Origin: Lachnospiraceae bacterium UBA3287
GTDB lineage: Bacteria > Bacillota > Clostridia > Lachnospirales > Lachnospiraceae
NCBI GenBank assembly: GCA_002362155.1
Contig: DETN01000075.1
Span: 279 to 6,873, forward strand
Direction: 5' to 3'
Length of the DNA stretch: 6,595 nt
The first letter of the stretch is position 1; every line of letters begins with the position of its first letter. Below are positions 1 through 6,547 of this stretch, piece after piece. Both the position numbers and the translations under genes were made by a program. The notes beneath the pieces are model-generated. The model saw only the letters and a list, made by a program, of their open reading frames with translations, did not search any database and was not told where the DNA came from.

Positions 1-1524
1 ATCGAGTTCGACTACTGCTGCGTTCATGCGGCCCTGTCCCTCAAGAAGCTGGGCTTCGAGACCATCATTGTCAACTGCAACCCCGAGACCGTATCCACAG
101 ACTACGATACCTCCGACAAGCTCTATTTCGAGCCTCTGACCCTGGAGGACGTCCTGTCTATCTATAAGAAGGAAAAGCCCGTGGGCGTCATCGCCCAGTT
201 CGGCGGTCAGACCCCTCTGAATCTGGCTTCCGAGCTGGAGAAGAACGGAGTCCGTATTCTGGGCACCTCCCCTGCCGTCATCGACCTGGCAGAAGACCGT
301 GACCAGTTCCGCATGATGATGGACAAGCTGGGCATCCCCATGCCCGAATCCGGCATGGCCACCACAGTGGAAGAAGCCATCGAGATCGCAAACCGCATCA
401 CCTATCCTGTCATGGTCCGTCCTTCCTACGTTCTGGGCGGCCGCGGCATGGAAGTGGTCTTTGACAACGAGCACATGGTGGATTACATGAATGCGGCCGT
501 GGGCGTGACCCCCGACCGTCCCATCCTGATCGACCGTTTCCTCCACAACGCTCTGGAATGCGAGGCAGACGCCATCTCCGACGGCACCCATGCCTTCGTT
601 CCCGCGGTCATGGAGCATATCGAACTGGCAGGCATCCATTCCGGCGATTCTGCCTGCATCATTCCTTCCAGGCACATTTCCGCCGAGAATCTGGAGACCA
701 TCAAGGAGTACACCAGAAAGATCGCGGAAGAGATGCACGTGGTAGGCCTTATGAACATGCAGTACGCCATCGAGGACGGCGTGGTCTTCGTTTTGGAAGC
801 CAACCCCAGAGCCTCCCGTACCGTTCCGCTGGTATCCAAGGTCTGCAACATCCGCATGGTGCCCATCGCCACCGATATCATTACCTCCGAGCTGACAGGC
901 CGAAAGTCCCCTGTCCCGGCTCTCAGGGAGCAGGATATCCCTTATTACGGCGTCAAGGAGGCGGTCTTCCCCTTCAAGATGTTCCAGGAGGTCGACCCTC
1001 TGCTGGGACCCGAGATGCGGTCCACCGGCGAGGTACTGGGTCTGGCCACCACCACAGGCGAAGCCTTCTTCAAGGCCCAGGAGGCGGCCGGCTCCAAGCT
1101 TCCCACCTCCGGTTCCGTCCTGATCACCGTCAACCGCAAGGACAAGGAGGACGTGATCCAGGCAGCCAGGACCTTCTACGAAGACGGATTTAAGATCTTC
1201 GCCACCAACCACACGGCAGAGCTGCTCAACTCCCTGGGCATCCCGGCGGAGCATGTCCTCAAGGTCTGGGAAGGACGTCCCAACATCCTGGATATGATCA
1301 CCAACGGCAGGTTCGACATTATCGTCAACTCACCGTCCGGCAGCGAGAGCCGTCACGACGACTCCTACATCCGCAAGGCGGCCATCAAGGCCAAGATCCC
1401 TTACATGACCACTACCGCAGCGGCCAAGGCCACGGCAGAAGGCATCCATTACATCCTGACCCATAAGGAGAACGAGCCCAGGTCCCTGCAGGAGCTGCAT
1501 GCATCCATTAAGGACAAAGCCTGA
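1..1524 (+). CDS. carB: Carbamoyl-phosphate synthase large chain, C-terminal half (5' truncated by window edge)
   Basis: CarB makes carbamoyl phosphate from bicarbonate, ammonia (channelled from glutamine by CarA) and two ATP, feeding pyrimidine and arginine synthesis in the cytosol. The frame is open from base 1, beginning IEFDYCCVHAALSLKK and running to TGA at 1522-1524. The 507 residues seen are a little under half of the usual ~1070, so the first ATP-grasp half lies upstream. Visible parts in window residue numbers are: the pre-ATP-grasp NCNPETVSTDYDTSDKLYFEP (about 24-44); the second, carbamate-phosphorylating ATP-grasp domain with VRPSYVLGGRGMEVV (139-153); its probable metal ligands Gln254, Glu266 and Asn268 in NMQ and LEANPRASRTVP; VDPLLGPEMRSTGEV (331-345); and a C-terminal MGS-like allosteric domain (about 367-500) with ATNHT and KVWEGRPNILD. 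The C-terminus looks complete and no frame damage is visible. Arginine codons favour CGT/CGC, as in well-expressed genes. The family call is very secure. Confidence 0.97.
   Translation: MEFDYCCVHAALSLKKLGFETIIVNCNPETVSTDYDTSDKLYFEPLTLEDVLSIYKKEKPVGVIAQFGGQTPLNLASELEKNGVRILGTSPAVIDLAEDRDQFRMMMDKLGIPMPESGMATTVEEAIEIANRITYPVMVRPSYVLGGRGMEVVFDNEHMVDYMNAAVGVTPDRPILIDRFLHNALECEADAISDGTHAFVPAVMEHIELAGIHSGDSACIIPSRHISAENLETIKEYTRKIAEEMHVVGLMNMQYAIEDGVVFVLEANPRASRTVPLVSKVCNIRMVPIATDIITSELTGRKSPVPALREQDIPYYGVKEAVFPFKMFQEVDPLLGPEMRSTGEVLGLATTTGEAFFKAQEAAGSKLPTSGSVLITVNRKDKEDVIQAARTFYEDGFKIFATNHTAELLNSLGIPAEHVLKVWEGRPNILDMITNGRFDIIVNSPSGSESRHDDSYIRKAAIKAKIPYMTTTAAAKATAEGIHYILTHKENEPRSLQELHASIKDKA
1510..1514 (+). 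promoter_or_regulatory. Ribosome binding site for the GtrA-family gene, inside the carB 3' end
   Basis: AAGGA lies 9 nt before the ATG at 1524 and is wholly inside the last carB codons. Together with the one-base stop/start overlap (TGATG), it supports ATG 1524 as the true start and suggests that ribosomes finishing carB re-initiate on the next gene. Confidence 0.75.
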
Positions 1525-1937
1525 TGATCAGAAAACTGTTTGACATAACATTCTGGAAATTCATACTGGTGGGGATCGTCAACACCCTGGTGGGAACGGC
1601 CGTCATGTTCGGCTGCTACAACCTGCTGCACCTGAGCTACTGGGTATCCTCGGCGGCCAACTATGTGGTGGGTTCTGTGGTCAGCTACTTTCTGAACAAG
1701 AACTTTACCTTCAGGAATAAGTCCAAAGACCCTATGGTCCTGGTGCGGTTCGTGGTCAACATCACGGTATGCTACCTGCTGGCCTACGGGATCGCCAAGC
1801 CTCTGGTACGGCGGATCCTTTCGGGGAGCAGCGTCAGTATCCAGGAGAACGGCGCCATGCTGGTGGGCATGTGCCTCTTTGTAGGCCTCAACTATCTGGG
1901 CCAGCGCTTCTTTGCCTTCCGGGAAAAGGAAAGCTGA
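1524..1937 (+). CDS. GtrA-family four-helix membrane protein (putative polyprenyl-phosphate-sugar flippase)
   Basis: This 137-residue protein matches the GtrA/GtcA family in size and layout. There are four hydrophobic segments, at about 12-34, 39-57, 71-92 and 109-126. Family-type motifs are KFILVGIVNTLVG near the N-terminus, YFLNKNFTF (55-63) after helix 2, and NYLGQRFFAFR (123-133) at the C-terminus. GtrA-type proteins are believed to move undecaprenyl-phosphate-linked sugars from the cytoplasmic to the outer membrane face, where a membrane glycosyltransferase uses them for teichoic acid, arabinogalactan or O-antigen decoration. The ATG shares one base with the carB stop and has an internal AAGGA site, so it should be co-transcribed and translationally coupled with carB. 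No promoter of its own was seen. The usual cytosolic GT2 partner is not adjacent, but a YfhO-type GT-C protein follows after a terminator. The family is well supported; the sugar carried cannot be read from the sequence. Confidence 0.92.
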   Translation: MIRKLFDITFWKFILVGIVNTLVGTAVMFGCYNLLHLSYWVSSAANYVVGSVVSYFLNKNFTFRNKSKDPMVLVRFVVNITVCYLLAYGIAKPLVRRILSGSSVSIQENGAMLVGMCLFVGLNYLGQRFFAFREKES

Positions 1938-2009
1938 AAGAGCGCTTTCTGCCGCGGTCTCTGCCGCAGCCTTTGCCTGCAGCCTCTGCTGCTATCATAT
2001 GAATCACAG

Positions 2010-2063
2010 ACGCCTTCCGCGTATGGTCTGCGTGTCAGCAGACCATGCCGGAAGGCGTTTTTT
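2010..2063 (+). terminator. Strong Rho-independent terminator after the carB-gtrA unit
   Basis: Arms 2010-2031 and 2038-2058 form about 21 base pairs, including one T2022-G2047 wobble. There is a single bulged C at 2020 and a six-base loop (GTGTCA, 2032-2037). A run of six T (2058-2063) follows directly. The hairpin is 73 bp past the gtrA-like stop codon, with no gene between. It separates the carB-gtrA transcript from the yfhO gene. Confidence 0.9.
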
Positions 2064-2126
2064 CGGTGGCAAAAGGTATATTTTGAGAACGATATGGCTT
2101 ATATTGGGAGATGAATCATCCGATTG

Positions 2127-2155
2127 TTGAATCAGCGATGCGGTTTTGCGATAAT
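2127..2155 (+). promoter_or_regulatory. Predicted sigma-A-type promoter for the yfhO-family gene
   Basis: The -35 box TTGAAT (2127-2132) is separated by 17 bp from the -10 box GATAAT (2150-2155). A TGn extension (TGC, 2147-2149) sits directly before the -10. The spacing is optimal, and transcription would start near 2162, giving a leader of about 33 nt. The location downstream of the terminator and upstream of a large gene supports it. It was read by eye and has no experimental support. Confidence 0.65.
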
Positions 2156-2164
2156 GTGAAAGTA

Positions 2165-2178
2165 TCTTAAGTCTTAAG
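2165..2178 (+). repeat. Tandem 7-bp repeat TCTTAAG-TCTTAAG at the predicted yfhO transcript start
   Basis: Two perfect adjacent copies of TCTTAAG occupy 2165-2171 and 2172-2178, and each contains the palindrome CTTAAG. They begin about 10 bp after the predicted -10 box, so they would lie at about +4 to +17 of the transcript, just before the ribosome binding site. They could be a small operator, or they could be chance. Confidence 0.45.
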
Positions 2179-2179
2179 C

Positions 2180-2183
2180 GGAG
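2180..2183 (+). promoter_or_regulatory. Ribosome binding site for the yfhO-family gene
   Basis: GGAG sits 11 nt before ATG 2195, slightly longer than ideal spacing. The next in-frame ATG (2225) has no convincing site, so 2195 is preferred. Confidence 0.55.
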
Positions 2184-2194
2184 TTCAGAGAATC

Positions 2195-5140
2195 ATGAAG
2201 ATCAGAAGATGGATCCGGTCATCCATGTCCGAAGAGGGAAGTCGAAGAAGTTATTATATGATCTACAGCCTGGCCTTTGCGGTCCTGGCTTTTTTCTGTT
2301 TTTCCTGGTTTATTTTTACGGGAAAATCGATGATCTGGTTAAGAGACGGATGGGAGCAGCATTACAGATGCCTGGTCTATTACGGGGAGTATCTTCGGCA
2401 GATCCTGGGGAACCTGATCCGTGAGCACAGGCTGGTCATTCCCCGATGGGATTTTTATATCGGAGAAGGGGCCGACATCATCAACGCCATGCACTACTAT
2501 GTGTTCGGAGACCCTTTTGCCCTGCCTGCCGTTTTTGTACCCATGCGGTACACCCATATTTACTTTGGTTTTGCCTGCATCCTCAGACTGTATACGGCGG
2601 GAATTGCTTTTTCCGCCTTATGCTTCGGCACGGACAGGAGGAATAAAAAGGCCGTCCTTTCCGGGGCCCTTGCCTACAGTCTCTGCTGCTGGGGGCTGTT
2701 TAACGCTGCCAGGCATCCCTATTTTCTGAATCCCATGATCAATTTCCCTCTGATGATCCTGGGGATCGAAAAAATCATCAGAAAGGAGAGGCCTTATCTC
2801 TTTATTGCAGCGGCGGCCGTTTCCGCCGCCAGCAATTTTTACTTCTTCTATATCATCGCCCTCCTGGCGGTCTTTTATGCCCTGGTAAGGCTTATGATCC
2901 TGTACGGAAAGGACTTAAAGCAGGGGATCCTGACCCTCCTTTATATGGGAGTCATGGCACTGACGGGCCTTGCCGCCGCGGGACTTCTCTTCCTGCCGGT
3001 GGCGATGATCTTCCTGGCCGATTCCAGGCTGGGCGTGCCCCAGAGAATGCACTGGCTTTATCCCCTGTCCTATTACAGCAGGCTGCCGGCAATCTTATTT
3101 ACAGGCCCCGGATCTTACTGGCTCTGTCTGGGCCTGGCCGTTCCGGCCCTTCTGTCTCTTTTTCTCCTTTTCCGCCGGAGAAAGCAGGATCTGCTTCTGA
3201 AAGTACTGTGCGTGTCCGGCATTGCAGTCATTCTGTTCCCGCTGGGAGGCCGCCTTTTAAACGGCATGTCCTATATGACCAACAGATGGTGCTGGGCTTT
3301 CGTGCTGCTGGCTTGTTACGTCATGGTCAGGGAGTGGGAGGAGCTGCTTTCCCTTTCCGGGAAGGACTGGACATATCTTACCGGAGTCAGCCTTGCCTTT
3401 TATGCAGCCGTCCTCCTTCTGGACCAGTCGCGGACCAGAAAGGCGCTTTCGGTGATGCCGGTCTTCTTTATTACCATGATGGTCCTGCACCGGGGCATCA
3501 TGAAGGATAGAAGAGCCGTAATCAGGGAACTCTGTCTGATTCTGATCGTTGTCCTGCATCCTGTCAGCAGCGCTTTCTGGCTGTTTGCTCCGGATGCCGA
3601 TAATTATATCTCGGAGTTCAGGGAAAACAGCAGGATCTGGAGCGAGGACTGGGCTGATGACGAGACAGGCACAGTCAGGTTTTTTGCAGAGGAGGACGAC
3701 CCCGGGAACACATACATCAGATATTCCGGCAATAACAGGGCCCTTACCCACAATGTGAGCATGGTGAAGCGCATCTCCAATACGGGATATTATTATTCCA
3801 TCAGCAATCCCGGGGTCAATGACTACAGGCGGGATCTGCAGATGAGGGAAGATCAGGACTTCCTGTATAAAGGCTATGATGACCGTACCGTGCCGCTGAC
3901 TCTGGCCGGTGTGGAATATTATGTGACAAGGCACGGTGAAGACAAGGGACTTCCCTACGGATATGAATTCCTTGGAAGCAGAGATTCAAAATACCATGTT
4001 CAGGAGAAATATGTCCGGGAACTGAAGAAAGAACTGGGAACGGATGAACTGACACCGGAGCAGGAAAGAAAGATCCGGGAAAATGCAGAAAGCGCCTATG
4101 ATGTTTACAAAAACATGTATGCTCTTCCCATAGGCTACTGCTATGATTCTTATATCACAGAGGAGACCTGGAAAGAACTGGATCCTGTTCAGAAGCAGGA
4201 GATCCTCCTGGGCGCTGCCCTGACAGACAGGGAGGTCCCGGGCATTGATACCTATAAGGAGGCGGTGCCGGACTATCAGATTCCCTTTGACGTGGAATGC
4301 CGGGGGCATGAGCTGACAAGGGAGGGCGGCACCTTCACCGCCACTTCGGAAAATGTGAAGGCAGTTCTTACTTTCAGGGAGGAAGTAAAAGCTTCGGAGG
4401 TATATCTGGGACTGGAAGGCATCTCCTATACGCCGGTCCCTGCATATGATCTTTATTTCGGAAGCGATCCGGCAGACCCCCTGCAGCTCTATAACAGGGT
4501 AAATTTCAGGATGAAGAGCGGAGACGATCAGATCCGGATCAGAAGGGAAAAGCTTTTCTGGGATCCGGTCCAGAATGCAGACTTTACCGTCACCTCCTCC
4601 ACAGGCATATCCAAGACCCTCAGCTACAAGCAGCCGGATGCCACTTTTTCTTCGGGAAGAGATGATTTCATTGTAAATCTGGGTTACAGCGACGAGCCTG
4701 TCACCTCGCTCACCATCACATTTCCGGGAAGAGGCATTTATCACTTTGACAGCATATCCGTCTACAGCATCCCCATGGAGGGCTATGAGGAAAAGACCTT
4801 AAGGCTGCGGGAGAATGTTCTGGAAAATACAGAGTTCGGGACAGACTGCCTGGAGGGAGACATTTCGGTGGACCGGAATAAGATCCTCTGCATTGCCACG
4901 CCCTATTCCACAGGCTGGAAGGCCTGGGTGGACGGAAAGGAGCAGCCTCTCCTGTGCCTTAACAGGCATTATCCCGGCCTCGCCCTGGAGCCGGGAGATC
5001 ATCATATCCGCCTTGCGTACGCCATGCCCTACGGCAGGGCAGGCCTTGCGCTTTCCCTGATCGGCTTTCTGGGAACGGCCGTCATCATCTTAGTCACGGA
5101 GAAGAAGCACAGATCTGCCGCAGGGACCGGACACAGGTGA
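2195..5140 (+). CDS. yfhO: YfhO-family polytopic membrane protein (putative GT-C-type envelope glycosyltransferase)
   Basis: This 981-residue integral membrane protein carries YfhO-family features. After a short basic N-terminus and TM1 (about 23-43) comes GKSMIWLRDGWEQHY, with Asp51 in the first outside loop, where GT-C enzymes keep a catalytic acid. PRWDFYIGEGADI (84-96) follows. About eleven more hydrophobic helices span 118-464. A large predicted extracytoplasmic domain (about 465-945) ends in the hallmark ATPYSTGWKAWVDGKEQPLL (901-920) and LEPGDHHIRLAYAMPYGRAG, then one last TM (948-967) and a basic tail. B. subtilis YfhO transfers GlcNAc from undecaprenyl phosphate to lipoteichoic acid, working with CsbB and a GtrA-type flippase. 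A similar role here is inferred, and the nearby GtrA-family gene fits it. The acceptor and sugar are unknown. The protein is about 120 residues longer than B. subtilis YfhO as I recall it. Arginine codons are mostly AGA/AGG/CGG, unlike carB, suggesting lower expression. It has its own promoter. Confidence 0.9.
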   Translation: MKIRRWIRSSMSEEGSRRSYYMIYSLAFAVLAFFCFSWFIFTGKSMIWLRDGWEQHYRCLVYYGEYLRQILGNLIREHRLVIPRWDFYIGEGADIINAMHYYVFGDPFALPAVFVPMRYTHIYFGFACILRLYTAGIAFSALCFGTDRRNKKAVLSGALAYSLCCWGLFNAARHPYFLNPMINFPLMILGIEKIIRKERPYLFIAAAAVSAASNFYFFYIIALLAVFYALVRLMILYGKDLKQGILTLLYMGVMALTGLAAAGLLFLPVAMIFLADSRLGVPQRMHWLYPLSYYSRLPAILFTGPGSYWLCLGLAVPALLSLFLLFRRRKQDLLLKVLCVSGIAVILFPLGGRLLNGMSYMTNRWCWAFVLLACYVMVREWEELLSLSGKDWTYLTGVSLAFYAAVLLLDQSRTRKALSVMPVFFITMMVLHRGIMKDRRAVIRELCLILIVVLHPVSSAFWLFAPDADNYISEFRENSRIWSEDWADDETGTVRFFAEEDDPGNTYIRYSGNNRALTHNVSMVKRISNTGYYYSISNPGVNDYRRDLQMREDQDFLYKGYDDRTVPLTLAGVEYYVTRHGEDKGLPYGYEFLGSRDSKYHVQEKYVRELKKELGTDELTPEQERKIRENAESAYDVYKNMYALPIGYCYDSYITEETWKELDPVQKQEILLGAALTDREVPGIDTYKEAVPDYQIPFDVECRGHELTREGGTFTATSENVKAVLTFREEVKASEVYLGLEGISYTPVPAYDLYFGSDPADPLQLYNRVNFRMKSGDDQIRIRREKLFWDPVQNADFTVTSSTGISKTLSYKQPDATFSSGRDDFIVNLGYSDEPVTSLTITFPGRGIYHFDSISVYSIPMEGYEEKTLRLRENVLENTEFGTDCLEGDISVDRNKILCIATPYSTGWKAWVDGKEQPLLCLNRHYPGLALEPGDHHIRLAYAMPYGRAGLALSLIGFLGTAVIILVTEKKHRSAAGTGHR

Positions 5141-5172
5141 TATCCCCGCCTGTATCGAGAGACAGTGTTTTT
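5133..5172 (+). terminator. Weak candidate terminator or read-through hairpins after yfhO
   Basis: A 7-bp stem (5133-5139 with 5147-5153, one T-G wobble) overlaps the yfhO stop codon. A weaker 4-bp stem (5150-5153 with 5162-5165) is followed by TG and then five T (5168-5172). The two stems share CTGT (5150-5153) and cannot form together. Neither has the strength of the hairpin at 2010, so read-through from yfhO into sstT is possible. Confidence 0.25.
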
Positions 5173-5190
5173 GCTGTTATTGTGGTTTTT

Positions 5191-5237
5191 CCGGACAGGA
5201 AATGGTACAATAATCCATGTGTCCCGGACATCTGTCC
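5191..5237 (+). repeat. CCGGACA direct repeat and GGACA-TC-TGTCC inverted repeat around the sstT promoter
   Basis: CCGGACA occurs at 5191-5197 and again at 5224-5230, 33 bp apart, on either side of the predicted -10 box. The second copy runs into an inverted repeat, GGACA TC TGTCC (5226-5237), which would lie just downstream of the transcription start. A two-base loop is too tight for a good RNA hairpin, so a protein-binding site in DNA is the more natural reading. The pattern is seen directly; a regulatory role is inferred. Confidence 0.4.
5203..5211 (+). promoter_or_regulatory. Predicted extended -10 promoter for sstT
   Basis: TGGTACAAT gives a TGn extension (5203-5205) and the -10 box TACAAT (5206-5211). 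No good -35 lies at 17 bp (TGGTTT, 5183-5188). A better match, TTGTGG (5180-5185), is 20 bp away. Extended -10 promoters can work with a poor -35. The start would be near 5218, leaving a leader of about 67 nt. Confidence 0.5.
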
Positions 5238-5268
5238 TTTTCCGGCGGATACCGGTACCAATATATGC

Positions 5269-5275
5269 AAGGGAG
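5269..5275 (+). promoter_or_regulatory. Ribosome binding site that fixes the sstT start
   Basis: AAGGGAG ends 9 nt before ATG 5285. This strong site argues against the longer reading from GTG 5165, which would add 40 residues that do not resemble the family N-terminus and would place the predicted promoter inside the gene. Confidence 0.85.
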
Positions 5276-5284
5276 ATTTTTCTA

Positions 5285-6547
5285 ATGAAAGCACTGCTGA
5301 AACTCTACAATGACACCAGTCTGATCGTCCGGATCGTGATCGGCATGGTCCTGGGCGCCATCCTGGGACTGATCGTTAAGGACCTGGTGATCGTCGATCT
5401 TCTGGGCACCCTCTTTGTCGGCGCCCTCAAGGCCGTCGCACCCCTTCTGGTCTTCGTTCTGGTCATGAGCGCCCTGGCCCAGGGAAGTGAAAAGATGGAC
5501 AGCCGTTTTACCACGGTCATTGCCCTCTACATGCTCTCCACCCTGATGGCGGCCGTCGTAGCCGTAACGGGAAGCTTCCTCTTCCCCCAGAAGATGGTCT
5601 TCGCCGAGCAGGCCGTGGCCGATTCCGTTCCCCAGACGGTCAGCGAGGTCCTTTTAAACGTGGTCAAAAACATGGTGACCAACCCGCTCAAGGGCATTAT
5701 GGACGCCAACTACATCGGCATCCTGCTCTGGGCCGTGATCTTCGGTCTGGCTCTGAAGGGCGTTGCCTCTCAGGAGACAAAGCGCATGCTCAGCGACGCC
5801 GCGGCTTCTGTTTCCCAGGCTGTCCGCTGGATCATCAATCTGGCCCCCTTCGGTATCTTCGGTCTGGTCTATACCACTGTTTCCACCAATGGCCTGGCCA
5901 TCTTTACCGATTACGGCAAGCTCCTGGCCCTTCTGGTCATCTGCATGCTCCTGGTAGCCCTGGTGGTGGATCCTCTGATCGCCTGGATCTACCTGCGCCG
6001 CAATCCCTATCCTCTGGTATTCAGGTGCCTTCGTGAATCCGGCATCACCGCCTTCTTCACCAGAAGTTCCGCGGCCAACATCCCCGTCAACATGGCCCTG
6101 TGCGAAAAGCTGGGTCTGGACGAGGATATGTATTCCGTATCCATTCCTCTGGGCGCCACCATCAACATGGACGGCGCGGCCATCACCATTACGGTCATGA
6201 CCCTCTGCGCTGCCTATACCCTGGGCATCTCCGTGGACATCCCCTCCGCCATCATCCTGTCCGTTATGGCGACCCTGGCCGCCTGCGGTGCATCGGGCGT
6301 AGCGGGCGGTTCCCTCCTGCTGATCCCCATGGCCTGCTCCCTTTTCGGCATCTCCAATGACGTTGCCATGCAGGTCGTCGGCGTAGGCTTTATTATCGGC
6401 GTGGTCCAGGATTCCGTGGAGACCATGATCAACTCCTCCGGCGACGTCATGTTCGCAGCCGTGGCCGAATACCACCAGTGGATCAAGGAAGGCAGAGCAG
6501 ACGATCTGCCCACCTGGCTGGGAGGAAAGAAAAAAACAGCCATCTGA
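5285..6547 (+). CDS. sstT: Serine/threonine:Na+ symporter SstT (DAACS family)
   Basis: This 420-residue inner-membrane carrier imports serine and threonine with sodium. It aligns by memory along nearly its whole length with E. coli SstT (about 414 residues). Shared stretches include LLGTLFVGALKAVAPLLV (39-56), NYIGILLWA (142-150), APFGIFGLV (187-195) and CMLLVALVVDPL (220-231). In the transport core, hairpin 1 carries FFTRSSAANIPVNMALCEKL (257-276), followed by YSVSIPLGATINMDGAAITI (283-302). Hairpin 2 carries ACGASGVAGGSLLLIP (333-348), and the substrate-binding helix carries GVVQDSVETMINSSGD (372-387). TRSSA in hairpin 1 matches E. coli SstT rather than the glutamate transporters. Where E. 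coli SstT reads NMAG, this protein reads NMDG (294-297), the form usual in glutamate/aspartate carriers, so the substrate range may differ slightly. It begins at ATG 5285 on a strong AAGGGAG site. No clear terminator follows before the window ends. Confidence 0.95.
   Translation: MKALLKLYNDTSLIVRIVIGMVLGAILGLIVKDLVIVDLLGTLFVGALKAVAPLLVFVLVMSALAQGSEKMDSRFTTVIALYMLSTLMAAVVAVTGSFLFPQKMVFAEQAVADSVPQTVSEVLLNVVKNMVTNPLKGIMDANYIGILLWAVIFGLALKGVASQETKRMLSDAAASVSQAVRWIINLAPFGIFGLVYTTVSTNGLAIFTDYGKLLALLVICMLLVALVVDPLIAWIYLRRNPYPLVFRCLRESGITAFFTRSSAANIPVNMALCEKLGLDEDMYSVSIPLGATINMDGAAITITVMTLCAAYTLGISVDIPSAIILSVMATLAACGASGVAGGSLLLIPMACSLFGISNDVAMQVVGVGFIIGVVQDSVETMINSSGDVMFAAVAEYHQWIKEGRADDLPTWLGGKKKTAI

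Noticed and set aside
558..1193. Open frame of 211 codons on the + strand inside carB
   Set aside because: It is a shifted frame of a conserved enzyme. The product is Arg/Gly/His-rich with no family features.
1948..1998. CTG/CCG-rich imperfect repeats (TCTGCCGC at 1948 and 1960, GCAGCCT at 1966 and 1979)
   Set aside because: The units are short, imperfect and irregularly spaced, with no clear hairpin; treated as low-complexity spacer before the terminator.
2083..2105. Possible promoter TTGAGA ... TATATT upstream of yfhO
   Set aside because: The spacing is only 11 bp, far too short; the pair at 2127-2155 has ideal spacing and an extended -10.
1912..2130. Small + strand open frame of 72 codons after the GtrA-family gene
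   Set aside because: It overlaps the end of that gene and runs straight through the strong terminator hairpin, so it is unlikely to be translated.
3986..4744. Open frame of 252 codons on the - strand opposite yfhO (and a similar one at 3257-3934)
   Set aside because: They lie wholly within the YfhO coding region, have no recognisable domain and no convincing ribosome binding site, and are best explained by chance.
5165..5284. N-terminal extension of SstT from GTG 5165
   Set aside because: The 40 added residues do not resemble the family, the stretch contains the predicted promoter, and ATG 5285 has a strong ribosome binding site.
5654..6475. Long open frame of 273 codons on the - strand opposite sstT
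   Set aside because: It is antisense to a clearly conserved transporter. The protein is rich in Gly, Asp, His and Gln, as expected when C-biased codons are read backwards, and no family is recognisable.
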